Source: Anaerolineales bacterium (GTDB lineage Bacteria; Chloroflexota; Anaerolineae; 4572-78; J111). Taken from it: a stretch of 64,000 bases of DNA. The notes beneath the pieces are model-generated. The model had not been told where the DNA came from. It saw nothing but the letters and a program-made list of their open reading frames with translations, and made no database searches. Shown piece by piece: positions 41,919-50,687 of this stretch (position 1 is the stretch's first letter; every line of letters begins with the position of its first letter). The position numbers were made by a program, and so were the translations under genes. The stretch lies in the NCBI GenBank assembly GCA_015075185.1, contig JABTUW010000002.1, forward strand, positions 1,240,001-1,304,000. Reading direction: 5' to 3'.

Positions 41919-43475
41919 TCAGGGTGCGCCGGGCTGGATAACAAAAGTGGCGGTAGCCACCGTCCGTCCATTGACTTCTAAGGTGACTTTATAGGGGCCA
42001 GGCTGGTAGCCGCCGGTCGGATTGTAATAGACCCAGGCGGTACCGCTGCTGTTATAGCCTGACGACCAGACATCCGGGTAAGCATCCAGCTCCGTATCAG
42101 CCCAGGTCCAGCGATGGGTCCAGGTTGTGCCCGGTCTAATGCCATCATAATCAAAAAAGAGATAAACCGGCTGTGTTCCGGGCCGGAAAGAAGTGCCGAT
42201 TTTTTCGGGCTGATTATCCGCAGAAATTCCCTGAGCCAGGCGCAGGTTAGTGAAAGGACTGTCATCAGCAATTGTCGGAGCGCCCGGTGTGGGTAGGGGA
42301 ATTAGTGTGGGAGTATTGGCTGGAGTGGGCGTAAATTCGGCAGTGGGAGTGGGGGTGTTGGTTACTTGGGCCACAAGTGGCGCATTTGCCTCGGGTTCTT
42401 CCTCTAACAATTCAGGCCGAGAAGCAAGCGTAGCGGTTGCTGGGCTGCTGGCGGCCGGCGGGGGTGTATTGACAGGGGCGGGCAGGAATGAATTGGACAG
42501 AGAGACAACCCAAAACCCCAAAATCAACAAAAGGGCAATCACCGGTATACCGGCCAAAAACCAAACCCAGGGACGTTTCCAAACAGGCAGGGTTGATTGC
42601 AGACCCGCTTCTTTAATCTGGGCCGCTGCTGCTGCGGGAGCGCGTACCGGGGCTGTGCCCTCAATAGCCACCGAAAGGGCCCGGACAAACTCTGCGCCGG
42701 TGTTGTAGCGCAACTCTAAGCCCTTTGAGAGCATCCGTCCGATGGCTTCACTTAACGGCAGCGGAATGTTCGAGTTGACCAAGTGCAGGGGTCGAGGCTG
42801 CTCGTAAGCCTGCGCGTGCAGGACCGCTGCCGGTGTGCCGGTAAAAGGTGGCTTATCGGTTAACATCTGGTAGCAGAGAATGCCCAGCGCGTAAAGATCA
42901 GACTGGCGGGTTGGCCCCTGACCATGCACCCGCTCCGGGGCCATTGTTTCGGGGCAGCCCACCGCGAAACCCTGCTTGACCAAGCTGGTGCCGACCATTG
43001 CCTGGGTTTGTCCAAAATCAGCCACCGTGGCATGGTCGTTGGAGTCAAGGTAAACGCGGTAGGCCGACAGGTCGCCGTGGGTAATTGATTTTTGATGGGC
43101 ATAATCCAGAGCCGAGGCCACCTGGCGAGCGATAATCAACATGCGCTGCGGGGAGAAAGGCCCTTCTTCCGCTAACACCTCGACCAGGGGCCGGGCGTCA
43201 ATTAACTCGCGGACAACGTATAAAACGCTGCCTTGTTGTTTGGCTTCATAAGTACGGACAATATTGGGATGCTCTAGCTTGGCCGTTTGTTTGGCCAGTT
43301 CTTTGAAGCGCCGCCCAAAAAATTCATCAAAGGTAAATTGATAAGCCAGCATCTTAACAGCTACCTCAGCGCCATCCAAACGACGGCGCGCCCGGTAGAC
43401 AATGGCCAAGTCGCCCCGGCCAATTTCCTCTTCAAGGATATAGTCTTGAAGCTGGATTTCTAACGTAACAGTCAT
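41919..43475 (-). CDS. Ser/Thr kinase-like protein with degraded catalytic loop and outer domain
   Basis: Membrane protein of 518 residues. The kinase domain (about 10-270) keeps the glycine loop IGRGDLAIVYRARR, the lysine in AEVAVKML and VADFGQT. However, the catalytic loop reads ITHGDLSAYRVYL where HRDLKPxN is usual, so the loop lysine and metal-binding asparagine are replaced. A single helix (about 303-325) follows, then a Pro/Thr/Ala linker, and an outer domain (about 400-518) with NLRLAQGISADNQPEKIG and beta-rich sequence. It may be a pseudokinase or an atypical kinase. Confidence 0.82.
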   Translation of the reverse strand: MTVTLEIQLQDYILEEEIGRGDLAIVYRARRRLDGAEVAVKMLAYQFTFDEFFGRRFKELAKQTAKLEHPNIVRTYEAKQQGSVLYVVRELIDARPLVEVLAEEGPFSPQRMLIIARQVASALDYAHQKSITHGDLSAYRVYLDSNDHATVADFGQTQAMVGTSLVKQGFAVGCPETMAPERVHGQGPTRQSDLYALGILCYQMLTDKPPFTGTPAAVLHAQAYEQPRPLHLVNSNIPLPLSEAIGRMLSKGLELRYNTGAEFVRALSVAIEGTAPVRAPAAAAAQIKEAGLQSTLPVWKRPWVWFLAGIPVIALLLILGFWVVSLSNSFLPAPVNTPPPAASSPATATLASRPELLEEEPEANAPLVAQVTNTPTPTAEFTPTPANTPTLIPLPTPGAPTIADDSPFTNLRLAQGISADNQPEKIGTSFRPGTQPVYLFFDYDGIRPGTTWTHRWTWADTELDAYPDVWSSGYNSSGTAWVYYNPTGGYQPGPYKVTLEVNGRTVATATFVIQPGAP

Positions 43476-43486
43476 TCCTGCTCCAT

Positions 43487-44458
43487 TTAAGATAACAAAT
43501 CGCGGAGGGCCGGCACACCAGCCAACGAAGTGGCCTGCTGCACGGCATCAACAATGGCCAGGGCCGTGGCTTCAGCGCCATAGGCGCCGATTAGGTTAAC
43601 TTCAGCCGCTTCCCCCTGACATGTAGCTAGAGCGAAAATTGTATCGCCGTCAAGCATGGTGTGGGCTGGGCGAACGGTACGAGCTAACCCATCGTGAGCC
43701 ATTTGGGCCACCTTGTTTACCGCCTCCTTTGAGAGCAAGGCATTGGTAGCCACTACGCCGATAATGGTATTCCCAGAGCCGGTGAAGCTCCCCATCATCC
43801 GCATTTTCAATACTTGCATGGTATCAACAAAATCGCCATCTGGCAACTTTCGCGCCCCAGCAAGAATGGTCCCGCTGGCTGGATTGATCACATCGCCCAG
43901 ACAATTGACTGCTATCAGCGCGCCGACCCACAAACCTTGACCCAGATCAATAACCGCCGTACCGATACCGCCCTTCATTTGAGCTGCCTGGCCCAGGATT
44001 TTGCCAACTGTCGCACCTGTACCTGCACCGATGGTCCCTGCGGCACTGGAATTTAGATTGCTGGCCGCCGCCTGACAGGCGGCGTAACCCATCGCTCCAT
44101 CAGGACGAATGTCGGCCCGGCCAATGCCTAAGTCGAATAGCACGGCTGCCGGCACAACCGGCACCTGGGCTACATGGGCATTAAAGCCGATAGAATTTTC
44201 CTCCAGCCAGCGCATGACCCCGTCGGCAGCAGCCAGGCCAAAGGCGCTGCCACCGGTCAGCAATACTGCGTGGACTTTTTCGACCAGATGCATGGGCCGC
44301 AGCAAATCAGTCTCCCGTGTGCCGGGTGCGCCGCCGCGCTGGTCCACGCCCCCCACTGCTCCCGCAGGAGTCAAAATGACGGTGCAGCCGGTCGCTGCGG
44401 CAAAATCCTGGGCGTGACCCACCTGCACACCGGGAATAATATTCAGTGAGTTAGCCAT
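43487..44458 (-). CDS. P1-family (DmpA-type) aminopeptidase/amidase
   Basis: Self-processing N-terminal-nucleophile hydrolase of 323 residues. The start NIIPGVQVGHAQDFAAATG, then VHAVLLTGGSAFGLAAADGV, and the region NTIIGVVATNALLSKE around the autoproteolysis site are typical of S58/P1 peptidases. The following ARTVRPAHTMLDGDTIFALA is also conserved. The nucleophile would be a Ser or Thr near ATNALLS; exact assignment needs alignment. It starts 17 bases upstream of nothing obvious and is co-directional with the pseudokinase gene 11 bases downstream. Confidence 0.85.
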   Translation of the reverse strand: MANSLNIIPGVQVGHAQDFAAATGCTVILTPAGAVGGVDQRGGAPGTRETDLLRPMHLVEKVHAVLLTGGSAFGLAAADGVMRWLEENSIGFNAHVAQVPVVPAAVLFDLGIGRADIRPDGAMGYAACQAAASNLNSSAAGTIGAGTGATVGKILGQAAQMKGGIGTAVIDLGQGLWVGALIAVNCLGDVINPASGTILAGARKLPDGDFVDTMQVLKMRMMGSFTGSGNTIIGVVATNALLSKEAVNKVAQMAHDGLARTVRPAHTMLDGDTIFALATCQGEAAEVNLIGAYGAEATALAIVDAVQQATSLAGVPALRDLLS

Positions 44459-44534
44459 TTTTATATGTTATGACCACTTTTTGTCCCGTTTTGCCTAATC
44501 TTAGCACATTTGCTGGTAAAATAAACTTCCTCTT

Positions 44535-44542
44535 GCTATAAT
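44535..44542 (+). promoter_or_regulatory. Extended -10 element before cobU
   Basis: TGCTATAAT-like sequence: TG (44534-44535) one base before TATAAT (44537-44542). No good -35 box at the normal distance. An imperfect hairpin rich in CCTCG/CGAGG (about 44557-44614) follows in the leader. Confidence 0.4.
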
Positions 44543-44625
44543 GGGGCAAGGAAAAGAAAGGCGAGCCGCGAGGAAATGTTTTGTCACTTCCTCGGCCCTC
44601 GCCTCACCTTTCAGGAGTCATAATT

Positions 44626-45213
44626 TTGGTCCAACCACCCCTTACTTTGATCTTGGGCGGCGGACGTAGCGGCAAGAGTGCTTACGCCGAAAAGTTGGCC
44701 GCCGAATGGGGCCAGCATGTGCTCTACATCGCTACAGCCGAGGTTGGCGACGAAGAGATGGCGCAGCGCATCGCTGCTCATCGCATGGCCCGTCCGGCTG
44801 CCTGGCAAACCCTGGAAGTGCCGTCCCATGTCGGCGCAACGCTGGCTGAAATTAAAGAAGCGCCAGAGGTGCTGTTGCTCGATTGTCTAACCTTGTTGAC
44901 CTCCAACATTCTGCTGGCACTGGAAGACAAATCACAATCGGACATTGAAGCCGCCGTGCAGGCTGAGCTTGAAGCCATCCTGTCGGCGCAGGCACGGCTG
45001 AACGCGCCGCTGATTGTGGTCTCAAACGAAGTGGGCCTCGGCCTGGTGCCGCCCTACCTGTTGGGTCGCGTTTTTCGTGACCTGTTGGGACGAGCAAACC
45101 AGTACCTGGCGGCCCGGGCCAACCGGGTGATTTTTATGGTTGCCGGACTTCCGATGATAATAAAGGATGAGGGACTGCCGAGCGCGGAGCGCCCGGCGAG
45201 GATGAAAAACTGA
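44626..45213 (+). CDS. cobU: Adenosylcobinamide kinase / adenosylcobinamide-phosphate guanylyltransferase
   Basis: Bifunctional enzyme of the nucleotide-loop step of cobalamin synthesis or salvage. The P-loop LILGGGRSGKSAYAEKLA, then YIATAEVGDEEMAQRIAAHR with the guanylyl-accepting histidine region, LLLDCLTLLTSN and VVSNEVGLGLVPPYLLGRVF are CobU hallmarks. The start chosen is the TTG at 44626, seven bases after AGGAGT. The last 15 residues (EGLPSAERPARMKN) come from a repeat-like sequence and are atypical. No other cobalamin gene is in the window. Confidence 0.9.
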   Translation: MVQPPLTLILGGGRSGKSAYAEKLAAEWGQHVLYIATAEVGDEEMAQRIAAHRMARPAAWQTLEVPSHVGATLAEIKEAPEVLLLDCLTLLTSNILLALEDKSQSDIEAAVQAELEAILSAQARLNAPLIVVSNEVGLGLVPPYLLGRVFRDLLGRANQYLAARANRVIFMVAGLPMIIKDEGLPSAERPARMKN

Positions 45214-45265
45214 ACTTCATCCTTCCGCCTTCATCTTTCATCCTTTCTTAGGGATGGTGAATTTG

Positions 45266-45685
45266 ATGCTTTCTTTAACCTTGGCTCAAGAACTAAAAGC
45301 GGCGGGTCTAACCTGGACTCCAGCCAAAAATGACTTCTTTGCCATTCCCGAGCGGGGCTTGGATGAAGGGGTATATGTTATCAGCGACATGACCGTACTG
45401 GTTGAACTGGTCAACGGTCAGTTAGCCGCGACATTTCACGGTGCGGTGGAGTGGGCTTTGGATCATGTCTTCGTGTCCGACCTGGTTTGGCTACCGACCG
45501 AGACGCAGTTGCGGGAAATGTTGGAACAGCGTCTCATTGGCGAGGCTGAACCGGCCCTGCAACTGACCAGCACTGCTGACGGCTACTGGTGCGAGATTCG
45601 CTTTCGAGGGGAACGCATCCTTTTTGAAGCGTTTGGCGCTAATGAGGCTTATGCTATGGCTTTGTTGTATGTCTTACGGCAATGA
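45266..45685 (+). CDS. Conserved hypothetical protein
   Basis: Cytoplasmic protein of 139 residues, beginning MLSLTLAQELKAAGLTW. It shows TPAKNDFFAIPERGLDEGV, VISDMTVLVE and DLVWLPTETQLREML. I know similar proteins of unknown function in Chloroflexota and some Firmicutes, some annotated loosely as pilus-assembly related, which the sequence does not support. The ATG at 45266 has AGGG at a better distance than the ATG at 45254. It follows cobU by about 50 bases, possibly co-transcribed. Confidence 0.65.
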   Translation: MLSLTLAQELKAAGLTWTPAKNDFFAIPERGLDEGVYVISDMTVLVELVNGQLAATFHGAVEWALDHVFVSDLVWLPTETQLREMLEQRLIGEAEPALQLTSTADGYWCEIRFRGERILFEAFGANEAYAMALLYVLRQ

Positions 45686-45703
45686 CTTAATCCTATCCCA
45701 GCC

Positions 45704-46399
45704 TCAGCCTGGGAAAATGATGACGTGGATTTCCTTCGGACCGTGGACACCCATGCTCAGGGTTAATTCAATATCGGCGGTGCGGCTGGGGCCGGTGATG
45801 AGGATAAGGTTGCTGCCTTCGGCGGCGATGCCGGGGTTGGCGGCCAAAAAAGCGGGCAGGGATGGGTAGAGCTTCTGCGCCGGCAGCAAGGCAATATGCA
45901 CCGGCGGCAAGAGCGAGGCCAGGCGGCCTCGGCCCGGCCCGCTGACCAGGGCCAGGGTTCCCGTATCGGCCAGCCCCCCTTGTGCCCCGGTCAGGCCGAC
46001 CAGAACGCCGTCCAGCCGAGCCAGGCTGGCTTTGCGCCCCTCGGCTTCATCTGGTAAGTCATTGATTTCGACGGCAATGCCGGCTTCAGCCAGCGCCCCG
46101 CTGATCCAGGGCAGACCCAACTCCTCATTATCCCAGGCAATGATTCGTTCCGCCTGATGTTTCTGTAAGATTTCCAGGATGATCGCCAGAACTGACTCGG
46201 TCTCTTCCAGGAGATGGACATAGCCCGACAAAGCTTGCAGTTCACGGGCAAAATCATCAGCCATTTTTGCCACTGGAGCACTGGCTTGATAGGTGTAGCC
46301 CTGAAAAGAGCCGGGATGTGCGGGGGTAGCTGCCGGCAGATGGGCGTGGTCGAGGCTGTTTTTGAGACGATTTAGAAAGTTCTCTCGATTAAGACTCAC
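45704..46399 (-). CDS. lutC: LUD-domain protein LutC
   Basis: Subunit of the LutABC lactate oxidation system, 231 residues. The family core is visible as GLTGAQGGLADTGTLALVSG, followed by LLPPVHIALLPAQKLYPSL and ILITGPSRTADIELTLSMGV and HGPKEIHVI. The last block is diagnostic of LutC/YkgG. Its partners lutB and lutA are on the same strand but separated by a 1.2-kb insert carrying a MarR/GNAT gene on the opposite strand. It could still be expressed from its own promoter in the 160-base divergent gap. Confidence 0.9.
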   Translation of the reverse strand: MSLNRENFLNRLKNSLDHAHLPAATPAHPGSFQGYTYQASAPVAKMADDFARELQALSGYVHLLEETESVLAIILEILQKHQAERIIAWDNEELGLPWISGALAEAGIAVEINDLPDEAEGRKASLARLDGVLVGLTGAQGGLADTGTLALVSGPGRGRLASLLPPVHIALLPAQKLYPSLPAFLAANPGIAAEGSNLILITGPSRTADIELTLSMGVHGPKEIHVIIFPG

Positions 46400-46514
46400 G
46401 ATACCTGCTTTTTCACCATTTTCCTTCAGCCAATCTTCTTATATTTTCCCAATTTTACCATGTGTTAAGATTCGTTGCGAGTCAAAGAAGAGGGTAGATC
46501 ATAACCGAAAATAC

Positions 46515-46543
46515 TTGACAAAAGCAACTAATTATTAGATAAT
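46515..46543 (+). promoter_or_regulatory. Promoter with embedded palindrome for the MarR/GNAT gene
   Basis: Perfect -35 TTGACA (46515-46520), 17 bases, GATAAT (46538-46543). The spacer contains the perfect palindrome CTAATTATTAG (46528-46538), well placed for autorepression by the MarR domain. The start point near 46550 leaves only about 13 bases before the ATG at 46563. Confidence 0.7.
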
Positions 46544-46562
46544 GGCAACAGAGGAGATTATT

Positions 46563-47492
46563 ATGAGGGATACTTTACTCAAGGATCATATCAGCGCGGT
46601 CAGGCACTTCAATCGTTTCTTTACCAGGCAAATCGGGGTGTTGCGCGAAGGCTTGCTCCACAGCCCTTACTCGCTCACCGAAGCCCGCATTATCTTTGAA
46701 CTTGCCAACCGAAGTAATTTAACTGCCTCTGACTTGTGCAATGAGTTAGGCCTGGACGCCGGCTATTTAAGTCGTATCTTGAACAAGCTGGAACAGCAAA
46801 ATCTCATCGAAAAGACTCGTTCTGACGATGATGGACGACAACGTTTGATCAGCCTGACCACCGCCGGACAAAATGCCTTCTCATTACTCGATAATCGCTC
46901 GAATGACGAAGTTTCAGAGATGCTGAGTGAGTTGAGTGAAGGTGACCAGACACGCCTTACTGACGCCATGCGCACGATTGAGGCTATTCTTGACCACGGT
47001 TTTAAATACGCAGAACCCTTTTACTTACGCCCCCATGAACCAGGTGATATGGGCTGGGTTATCCACCAGCATGGCCTCCTTTACCATCAGGAATATGGTT
47101 GGGATGAGAGCTTTGAGGCGCTCGTTGCCCAAATCTGCGCGGATTTCATCAACAATTACGATCCACAAAAAGAGCGCTGTTGGATTGCGGAAATGCAAGG
47201 TGAGCAGGTCGGCTCAATCTTTTGCGTAAAGGCAAGTGAAGATGTGGCCAAATTAAGATTGTTGTTAGTTGCTCCCAAGGCGCGAGGTTTGGGTCTGGGG
47301 ACACGCCTGGTCAAGGAGGGCATCCGTTTTGCCAGGCGCTCAGGTTATAAAAAGTTGACTCTCTGGACCAATGACGTTCTGGTAGAGGCCAGGAAAATAT
47401 ATGAAAAAAATGGCTTTAAACTTGTTGAAGAAGAACCCCATCACAGTTTTGGGCACGACCTTATCGGGCAAAATTGGGACCTAATCCTTTGA
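46563..47492 (+). CDS. Bifunctional MarR-type regulator / GNAT acetyltransferase
   Basis: Fusion protein of 309 residues. The N-terminal half is a MarR winged helix (about 1-145): LTEARIIFELANRSNLTASD, then LGLDAGYLSRILNKLEQQNL and SDDDGRQRLISLT. The C-terminal half (about 150-309) is a GNAT acetyltransferase with RLLLVAPKARGLGLGTRLV as the acetyl-CoA loop and KIYEKNGFKLVEE near the end. The ATG at 46563 has GAGGAG upstream; the ATG at 46542 overlaps the -10 box. It sits in opposite orientation between lutB and lutC. Confidence 0.9.
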   Translation: MRDTLLKDHISAVRHFNRFFTRQIGVLREGLLHSPYSLTEARIIFELANRSNLTASDLCNELGLDAGYLSRILNKLEQQNLIEKTRSDDDGRQRLISLTTAGQNAFSLLDNRSNDEVSEMLSELSEGDQTRLTDAMRTIEAILDHGFKYAEPFYLRPHEPGDMGWVIHQHGLLYHQEYGWDESFEALVAQICADFINNYDPQKERCWIAEMQGEQVGSIFCVKASEDVAKLRLLLVAPKARGLGLGTRLVKEGIRFARRSGYKKLTLWTNDVLVEARKIYEKNGFKLVEEEPHHSFGHDLIGQNWDLIL

Positions 47493-47647
47493 TTATAAAA
47501 ACTTCAGAGTTAGCCAGCCTGGCGGCGGCCCTTGCTGGCGTCCAGGTTGGCTCCGCTATTGTCGCAACCCGCTTTATCATTGACCAAACCCACTCTGGTC
47601 ACTCACCCTTTTACGCTAATCTCTCTCTTCCCGCCAGCGTTGGCTGA
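47489..47647 (+). pseudogene. N-terminal stump of a DMT/EamA-type transporter
   Basis: A frame starting with the TTG that overlaps the MarR/GNAT stop (TTGA) encodes ELASLAAALAGVQVGSAIVA and TRFIIDQT, which look like the first helix of an EamA-family permease. The frame then changes character and stops at 47645-47647 inside the 3' end of the convergent lutB gene. About 250 further residues would be expected. It suggests that a MarR/GNAT-transporter pair was inserted and later cut. Confidence 0.5.
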
Positions 47648-49085
47648 AGGATTTGGGGGCAAGGGCCGGAAAGTCGCGATAGTCGGTCCAGGCGGCCAGG
47701 GGACCGGGCAGCTTCTTGCTCCAGCCGTTTCGGGCTAACACTTTCATCCCACTCCGGCCCATTTGACCCCCCAGGCGGTACAACCAGGGCCGGACCACAG
47801 CCAAGCGGTAGAGCCGGAGGCCGAGTTTGAGCCAGGCCGGCGCTTTGCCCGCTTTGATGCCGTCAGCCCGCAGTTTGAGCAGCATGCGCGGGATGTCAAT
47901 GCGCATAGGGCAGACCTCGCGGCAAGCCCCGCACAGGCTGCTGGCGTGAGGCAGTTCGCTCCACGATTCCACCCCCAGCAGGCCAGGCGTCAGCACCGCG
48001 CCGACCGGGCCAGGATAGACACTGCCATAAGCGTGCCCGCCGATTTGCTGGTACACCGGGCAGATGTTTAGACACGCCCCGCAGCGAATACAATATAAAA
48101 TTTCGGCCAGTTCACTGCCCAAAACTTTACTGCGGCCGTTGTCAAGGATGATGATATGAAGTTCGTCAGGGCCGTCAGGCTCTGACGATTGACGATTTGC
48201 GGAGCGTTCGTTCTCCTCACTGCCTCGCCTCTCCGCTTCTTTGCCTCTTTTTCGCGGGCCGGTAACGATATTGCTGTAGACGCTCAATTTCTGGCCGGTG
48301 GCGCTGCGGGCTAATAATTGCAGCATCACCCCCAGGTCTTCGAGGGTTGGGACGAGACGCTCCATACCCATCATTGCCACATGGATGCGCGGGGTGGTCG
48401 TGGTCAGACGGCCGTTGCCTTCATTCGTTACCAGGCAAATGCTGCCGGTTTCGGCCACGCCAAAATTGACCCCACTGATGCCCATATCGGCCTGCAGAAA
48501 ATCGGCGCGGAGCATGCGCCGGGCCAAAGCGGTCATGCTGGGCACATCGGCCAAATCGGCGTCGGTCGCCCGGAGTTTCTCACGGAAGAGGTCGGCTATT
48601 TGCTGCCGGCTTTTGTGGATAACCGGAGCAATAATATGCGAAGGTCTTTCGTGGGCCAGTTGGATGATGTACTCGCCCAGGTCGGTCTCGACGACGCGGA
48701 CGCCGGCGGCTTCCAGCTCGTGGTTGATTTCCAACTCCTCGCTGATCATGGATTTGGATTTGACCACCGTTTTGACCCCCCGCGCCTTGGCCAACTCGAC
48801 AACGTAGCGATTGGCCTCCTCCGGCGTTTCGGCCCAGCAGATGTGACCCCCGTTCGCCTCTACTGCCTCGGCAAATTGAGCCAGGTAACGGTCGAGGTTG
48901 GCCAGGGTGTGAGCGCGAATTGTGCGGGCGTGGTCGCGCAGCGCATCGGCTTCCGGCAGGGAAGCGAAGGCATTGCGGCGGAGAGTCACAAAACGGGTTG
49001 TCGCCAACTCCAACGCCGCGCGGAGTTTTTTATCTTGCAACGCATCTTCAACGCGCTCATAAAAGGTTACGTTGGCAGCGGTCAT
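47616..49085 (-). CDS. lutB: Lactate utilisation iron-sulfur protein LutB
   Basis: Iron-sulfur protein of 489 residues in the LutABC complex. The N-terminal LUD-type domain (KTVVKSKSMISEELEIN, VVETDLGEYIIQLA, MGISGVNFGVAETGS) is followed by two [4Fe-4S] motifs, YCIRCGACLNICPVYQQIGG and LCGACREVCPMRIDIPRML. Between them and the LUD domain lies an atypical charged insertion (KRGKEAERRGSEENERS) encoded by a repeat at 48176-48258. Its start overlaps the lutA stop by four bases. lutC is 1.2 kb further on. Confidence 0.92.
   Translation of the reverse strand: MTAANVTFYERVEDALQDKKLRAALELATTRFVTLRRNAFASLPEADALRDHARTIRAHTLANLDRYLAQFAEAVEANGGHICWAETPEEANRYVVELAKARGVKTVVKSKSMISEELEINHELEAAGVRVVETDLGEYIIQLAHERPSHIIAPVIHKSRQQIADLFREKLRATDADLADVPSMTALARRMLRADFLQADMGISGVNFGVAETGSICLVTNEGNGRLTTTTPRIHVAMMGMERLVPTLEDLGVMLQLLARSATGQKLSVYSNIVTGPRKRGKEAERRGSEENERSANRQSSEPDGPDELHIIILDNGRSKVLGSELAEILYCIRCGACLNICPVYQQIGGHAYGSVYPGPVGAVLTPGLLGVESWSELPHASSLCGACREVCPMRIDIPRMLLKLRADGIKAGKAPAWLKLGLRLYRLAVVRPWLYRLGGQMGRSGMKVLARNGWSKKLPGPLAAWTDYRDFPALAPKSFSQRWREERD
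48176..48258. repeat. Repeat-like insertion inside lutB
   Basis: An 80-base stretch encoding an Arg/Glu/Ser-rich peptide in frame within lutB. Its minus-strand text (AAGAGGCAAAGAAGCGG, GAGGCGAGGCAGTGAGGAG) closely resembles the 5' end of miaA at 35000-35045 (AAGAGGCGATGAAGCG, GAGGCGGTGAGGCGAG), so both belong to one dispersed family. Confidence 0.5.
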
Positions 49086-49861
49086 TCTTTACCTGTCCTC
49101 GCCAGCACTTCGGCCAGATGCTTGACCTGCACCCGGCTGCCCCGCCGCCGCAGCCCGCCGGCGATGTGCATCAGGCAGCTCACATCCCCGCCGACGACCG
49201 TATCTGCGCCGGTGGCCTCGATGTTGTCCAGCTTGCGCTGCAAAATCGCCCCGGAGATGTCGCCCATCTTGACGGCAAAAAGGCCGCCAAAACCGCAGCA
49301 GGCTTCGGCCTCCGGCAGTTCTTTGAACTCGGCGCCCTCGACGTGGCTGAGCAGTTGGCGCGGCTGCTCTTTCAGACCCATCCCCCGCAGGCCGTGGCAG
49401 GAGGCGTGGTAGGTCAAACAGCCGCTGGCACAGCTATGGAGGTCGGTCACGCCCAAGATGTCCACTAAAAATTGGCTGAATTCATAGGTGCGCCCGGCGA
49501 CATCCCTGGCTTTGGCGGCGTAGGTGGGGTCGCCGGCTAGAATTTCGGGGTAGTGGTGAACCATCATGTCGGCGCAAGAGCCGGAGGGCACCACGATAGG
49601 CGCATCGCTTTGGGAGAGGACGTCGAGGGTGTGGCGAGCCATGGCCCGGGCGTCGTCCCAAAAGCCGCCGTTAAAAGCCGGCTGGCCGCAGCACGTCTGG
49701 GCCTGGGGAAATTCGACCTCAAGGCCCAGTTCTTCCAAAATTTTGACAACGGCAAAGCCGGCATCGGGAAAGAAGTTGTCTACCAGGCAGGTAACAAAAA
49801 GCTGAACACGCTTGATGGAACCCTTGTTGGGCGTGGGCTGAGAGGTATAGGGGTGGCTCAT
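49082..49861 (-). CDS. lutA: Lactate utilisation protein LutA (CCG-domain protein)
   Basis: Cytoplasmic protein of 259 residues with two cysteine-rich CCG domains: TCCGQPAFNGGFWDDA with CSGS-like VVPSGSCADMMVHHYP, and ACCGFGGLFAVKMGDIS with ASGCLTYHASCHGLRG earlier. These bind Fe-S clusters in heterodisulfide-reductase-like proteins and LutA. It overlaps lutB by 4 bases and begins the lactate-oxidation operon. It probably works with LutB and LutC to oxidise L-lactate to pyruvate. Confidence 0.92.
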   Translation of the reverse strand: MSHPYTSQPTPNKGSIKRVQLFVTCLVDNFFPDAGFAVVKILEELGLEVEFPQAQTCCGQPAFNGGFWDDARAMARHTLDVLSQSDAPIVVPSGSCADMMVHHYPEILAGDPTYAAKARDVAGRTYEFSQFLVDILGVTDLHSCASGCLTYHASCHGLRGMGLKEQPRQLLSHVEGAEFKELPEAEACCGFGGLFAVKMGDISGAILQRKLDNIEATGADTVVGGDVSCLMHIAGGLRRRGSRVQVKHLAEVLARTGKE

Positions 49862-50097
49862 AGATGCGCTCTCCAGCGAGCATTTAAGAGTATTTTAATG
49901 GTAAGGCAGGCAAAGAGCAAAAGTTGTCGCTTTTTTATCCTCCCAGTCAGCTATGAGCGATCTTGGCAATAGCCTAATCGGATAAGAAAACCGGGCCAAA
50001 GATAATGCTCTTATTCTCCTGAAATCACCTTGCCGAGTATGGTGACAGCACCCCCTTGACCGTATAATGTAAGGAAACTCGATAGGGGAAAATTTGG

Positions 50098-50547
50098 ATG
50101 AAGGAAAAAATTTTGGCAATTGATAGTGATCCCTTTACTTTGTCGGTCGTTAAACAAGTCCTGGAGTCGGCTGGTTATCGCGTGCTAACGGCTTTGGATG
50201 GGGAAAGCGGCTTGCAGCAGTTTCATAAATCTGAGCCGGACCTGATCTTGCTTGACATTATGCTGTCTGAGGTAGATGGCTGGAAACTGTGCCGCCGTAT
50301 CCGCGCTGTCTCGAACGTGCCGATCATTATCCACACGGCCCTGGAGTCCCCGGAGCATATGTTACAGGCAATTAAGGTTGGAGCCAATGATTATTTGGTA
50401 AAACCGGTTACGCCGGAGGTGATCCAAATTCATGTGGATACACTTCTTAAAGGCTGCATCCAGCGAGAACAGCTTTTGCCGACATGGCTGTCCTACGTGT
50501 CTTCTCCTCATCCGCCGGAGTTGGAATCCCTCCCTTTATCTGTGTAA
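50098..50547 (+). CDS. Stand-alone receiver-domain protein
   Basis: Receiver domain of 149 residues with a short tail and no output domain. KILAIDSDPFTLSVVKQVLE starts the domain, the aspartate is in LILLDIMLSEVDGW, threonine in IIIHTALES and lysine in DYLVKPVTPEVI, so it should be phosphorylatable. AGGGGAAA precedes the ATG, and a TATAAT box lies at 50063-50068. It is divergent from lutA and has no adjacent kinase. Confidence 0.85.
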   Translation: MKEKILAIDSDPFTLSVVKQVLESAGYRVLTALDGESGLQQFHKSEPDLILLDIMLSEVDGWKLCRRIRAVSNVPIIIHTALESPEHMLQAIKVGANDYLVKPVTPEVIQIHVDTLLKGCIQREQLLPTWLSYVSSPHPPELESLPLSV

Positions 50548-50687
50548 AGAGGTTCTTGCCTGACCATAATAAGCAGTCAGACCACACCCACATACTTGTG
50601 TCGCGGTAAGTTTATTTGAGTTGCCGCCGATAGAGTCGTTGCGCTTTCGGGCTAATAAGGAAACTAGAACAAGGGAGAAAGATAGAT

